Below are positions 62,309 to 64,000 of a DNA stretch of 64,000 nt, piece by piece. The translations under genes were made by a program, and so were the position numbers. Numbering within the stretch: the first letter of the stretch is position 1; each line of letters opens with the position of its first letter. Origin of the DNA: Idiomarina seosinensis_A (GTDB taxonomy: Bacteria > Pseudomonadota > Gammaproteobacteria > Enterobacterales > Alteromonadaceae); NCBI RefSeq assembly GCF_044797955.1, contig NZ_CP085211.1, positions 806,001-870,000 of the forward strand. The letters are read 5' to 3'. Under the pieces are notes generated by a model. That model was not told where the DNA came from. It was given only the letters and a program-made list of their open reading frames with translations, and made no database searches.

Positions 62309-63090
62309 AAATAGGTGTAATTGGTGCGTCCGGCCGCATGGGCCAGACCCTGATCCAACAAATAGAACAGCAGGACGGGCTGCAGCTGGCAGCCGCGGTG
62401 GTCAGTAACCACAGCCAATGCCTGGGCGAGCCTGTCGCGGGTTTACGCTATCAAAGCCTTGATCAGGTAGACGCCGCCCTCGACCTGCTGATCGACTTTA
62501 GTCTGCCGGATGCGCTGACCGATAATTTAATTTTTGCACAGCGCCAACAGTTGCCGATTGTTGTCTGCACAACGGGGTTGCAGTCGCAACAGCAACAGCA
62601 ACTTAGTCAGGTCGCCAGTAGTATACCGGTACTTTATGCGCGCAATACCAGTGTCGGTATTGTCCTGCTGGAGCAATTGGCTGCCCTTAGCTCCGCCGCA
62701 TTGCCACAAGCCGATGTTGAGATTTCCGAAGCCCATCATCAACACAAAAAAGACGCACCATCGGGCACTGCCCTTGCTCTTGCTGAGGCCGTTGCTGTTG
62801 GCCGACAGCAGGATTTAAATGATATAAACAGCGGTATTCGCGGCGATGGCGAGCGCACTGCGGGCAGCATTGGCTTCGCGGTTACCCGGGCGGCCGATAT
62901 TGTCGGCGAACATCAGGTAATGCTGGCTCAGCCGGGTGAACGGTTAGAGTTAACCCATCGGGTCTCAGATCGCCGCATCTTTGCTGCGGGTGCTTTACAG
63001 GCTGGCCAATGGCTGCAAAATCAGCCGCCCGGACTGTACCGGATGCAGGATATGCTGGACTTAAAAGCCAGCTTACAGCGTCTGCTGTAA
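62305..63090 (+). CDS. dapB: 4-hydroxy-tetrahydrodipicolinate reductase
   Basis: Reduces hydroxytetrahydrodipicolinate with NAD(P)H in lysine/diaminopimelate synthesis. Nucleotide motif GASGRMGQTL (residues 8-17), CTTGL loop, and the substrate motif SEAHHQHKKDAPSGTAL with the catalytic His and Lys. Length 261. Precedes carA as in E. coli. It overlaps the symporter gene by four bases. Confidence 0.97.
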   Translation: MKIGVIGASGRMGQTLIQQIEQQDGLQLAAAVVSNHSQCLGEPVAGLRYQSLDQVDAALDLLIDFSLPDALTDNLIFAQRQQLPIVVCTTGLQSQQQQQLSQVASSIPVLYARNTSVGIVLLEQLAALSSAALPQADVEISEAHHQHKKDAPSGTALALAEAVAVGRQQDLNDINSGIRGDGERTAGSIGFAVTRAADIVGEHQVMLAQPGERLELTHRVSDRRIFAAGALQAGQWLQNQPPGLYRMQDMLDLKASLQRLL

Positions 63091-63113
63091 AACTCGGTTA
63101 GCGATAAAAACGC

Positions 63114-63142
63114 TGGACGAAATCGTAAAAAATTCGTACACT
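63114..63142 (+). promoter_or_regulatory. Candidate promoter of carA
   Basis: TGGACG (63114-63119), 17-base spacer, TACACT (63137-63142). Transcription would start near 63149, leaving a leader of about 110 bases before carA. Confidence 0.5.
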
Positions 63143-63149
63143 AAGCAGA

Positions 63150-63178
63150 ATTTGCCCGGGTAAAACGCATCCGGCAAG
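63150..63178 (+). other. Leader hairpin 1 upstream of carA
   Basis: TTGC-CGG (after skipping one C) pairs with CCG-GCAA around an 11-base loop. A moderate stem with one bulge at the 5' end of the predicted carA leader; it may be part of a regulatory fold. Confidence 0.35.
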
Positions 63179-63199
63179 TAACGCGCGGTTAAAGGTCTT

Positions 63200-63239
63200 A
63201 AACGGGGAGGTCAACTAGTCTTGATTCACCCGTTTTTTT
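63200..63239 (+). terminator. Terminator-like hairpin in the carA leader
   Basis: AAACGGG (63200-63206) and CCCGTTT (63229-63235), with an inner TCAA/TTGA pair across symmetric 4x4 internal loops, followed by T's to 63239. It lies downstream of the predicted carA promoter and 18 bases before the start codon, so it may be an attenuator, or else a dapB terminator if the promoter is elsewhere. Confidence 0.6.
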
Positions 63240-63256
63240 ATGTACGGAGGTTACCC

Positions 63257-64000
63257 TTGAGTATTTTAGCGAGTCAGTCCGCTAACCGAGCCATACTGGT
63301 TTTAGCTGACGGTACAGTTTTTCGTGGTACCGCTATTGGAGCCGAAGGCTCTGCAGTCGGCGAAGTTGTTTTTAACACCGCTATGACCGGCTATCAGGAA
63401 ATTCTTACCGACCCATCTTACACTGAACAACTCGTCACTCTCACTTACCCCCACATTGGCAATACCGGTACCAACAACGAAGATGAAGAATCTGACCGGA
63501 TCTGGGCGAAAGGACTTATCATCCGTGACAATGCCCTGAAAGCCAGTAACTTTCGTAAACAGAAAACCTTAAACGAATACCTGCGCCGCCACAACGTGGT
63601 GGGCATTGCCGATATTGATACGCGCAAGCTGACCCGTATTTTACGGGATAAGGGTGCGCAAAACGCCTGCCTGATGGCTGGTGAACTGGATGAAGAAAGA
63701 GCGCTGCAGTTAGCGCGCGAGTTCGCCGGCTTAAAAGGTATGGACCTGGCCAAAGAAGTTTGTTGTAAAACCAGCAGTGAATGGACACAAGGTAGCTGGC
63801 AGCTGGGCAAAGGCTACAGCCAGCCTAAACCGACTGAATTCCACGTAGTCGCCTACGATTTTGGCTGTAAACACACCATTTTACGGTTGCTGGCCGACCG
63901 CGGTTGCCGGGTAACTCTGGTACCGGCGCAGACCCCGGCCAGCGATGTAATGGCGCTTAAGCCTGACGGTGTATTTTTATCCAATGGTCCGGGCGACCCC
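63257..64000 (+). CDS. carA: Carbamoyl phosphate synthase small subunit (partial, 5' part)
   Basis: Glutaminase subunit of carbamoyl phosphate synthetase, which feeds pyrimidine and arginine synthesis. 248 codons are visible, running off the right edge in frame. The N-terminal domain reads ILVLADGTVFRGTAIGA...NTAMTGYQEILTDPSY...IADIDTRKLTRILRDKG. The start of the amidotransferase domain (AYDFGCKHTILRLL, LSNGPGDP) is reached, but its catalytic Cys lies outside the window. The TTG start at 63257 is supported by CGGAGG six bases upstream and alignment with the family N-terminus. The window ends before carB. Confidence 0.96.
   Translation, partial: MSILASQSANRAILVLADGTVFRGTAIGAEGSAVGEVVFNTAMTGYQEILTDPSYTEQLVTLTYPHIGNTGTNNEDEESDRIWAKGLIIRDNALKASNFRKQKTLNEYLRRHNVVGIADIDTRKLTRILRDKGAQNACLMAGELDEERALQLAREFAGLKGMDLAKEVCCKTSSEWTQGSWQLGKGYSQPKPTEFHVVAYDFGCKHTILRLLADRGCRVTLVPAQTPASDVMALKPDGVFLSNGPGDP

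Overview
The window is a continuous piece of chromosome from a marine-type gammaproteobacterium. Gene content and order (pdxB-asd-fimV-truA-accD-folC-dedD-cvpA-purF; tig-clpP-clpX-lon-hupB-ppiD; grpE/nadK-recN-bamE; dnaK-dnaJ-dapB-carA), the Gln-rich proteins, and the ligand-sensing GGDEF/EAL protein, M16 protease and large TonB receptor point to Alteromonadales. Idiomarinaceae is my best guess. This is inference from gene content; no 16S rRNA is present. Coding density is high, almost all genes have clear family matches, and I see no insertion sequence, prophage or CRISPR array.

Layout. 1-9.3 kb: the end of pdxB, then asd, fimV (with a 32-unit Glu-Pro repeat), truA, accD, folC, dedD, cvpA and purF on the plus strand. 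9.3-10.7 kb: a lone astB on the minus strand. 11-13.6 kb: topA. 13.7-21.2 kb: a compact, tightly overlapping nine-gene operon for a type IVb pilus with the gene order of the plasmid R64 thin pilus (TcpQ/PilL-like protein, secretin PilN, PilO, PilP, ATPase PilQ, membrane protein PilR, major prepilin PilS), ending in a Glu5-less minor pilin and a TadE-like pseudopilin. It sits between topA and folD and is the main accessory region. 21.2-22.0 kb: folD. 22.2-22.65 kb: a tRNA cluster Pro-Arg-His-Pro with two identical tRNA-Pro genes.

22.7-31.6 kb is the protein quality-control block tig, clpP, clpX, lon, hupB, ppiD, well punctuated by intrinsic terminators. 31.6-38.6 kb (minus) is a moxR-DUF58-DUF4381-batA-batBC-batD operon. 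38.8-42.2 kb is fadIJ, with a FadR-like operator over the promoter. 42.2-49.4 kb (minus) holds a 1310-residue sensor cyclase/phosphodiesterase, a protease III-like M16 peptidase and bamE. recN (49.5-51.1 kb) has a LexA box; nadK is next, divergent from grpE.

52.3-60.2 kb contains grpE, dnaK and dnaJ, but grpE is separated from dnaKJ by a 986-residue TonB-dependent receptor and a sulfotransferase-like gene. Sigma-32-type promoters are visible before grpE, dnaK and probably lon. The window ends with an M48 lipoprotein peptidase, a dicarboxylate/amino acid symporter overlapping dapB, and the first 248 codons of carA behind a leader containing a terminator-like hairpin.

Functionally most of the window is housekeeping: amino-acid and nucleotide synthesis, chaperones and proteases, fatty acid oxidation, envelope maintenance. 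The most unusual parts are the pilus operon, the receptor/sulfotransferase pair, the sensor c-di-GMP protein, and several regulatory sites that can be read directly.
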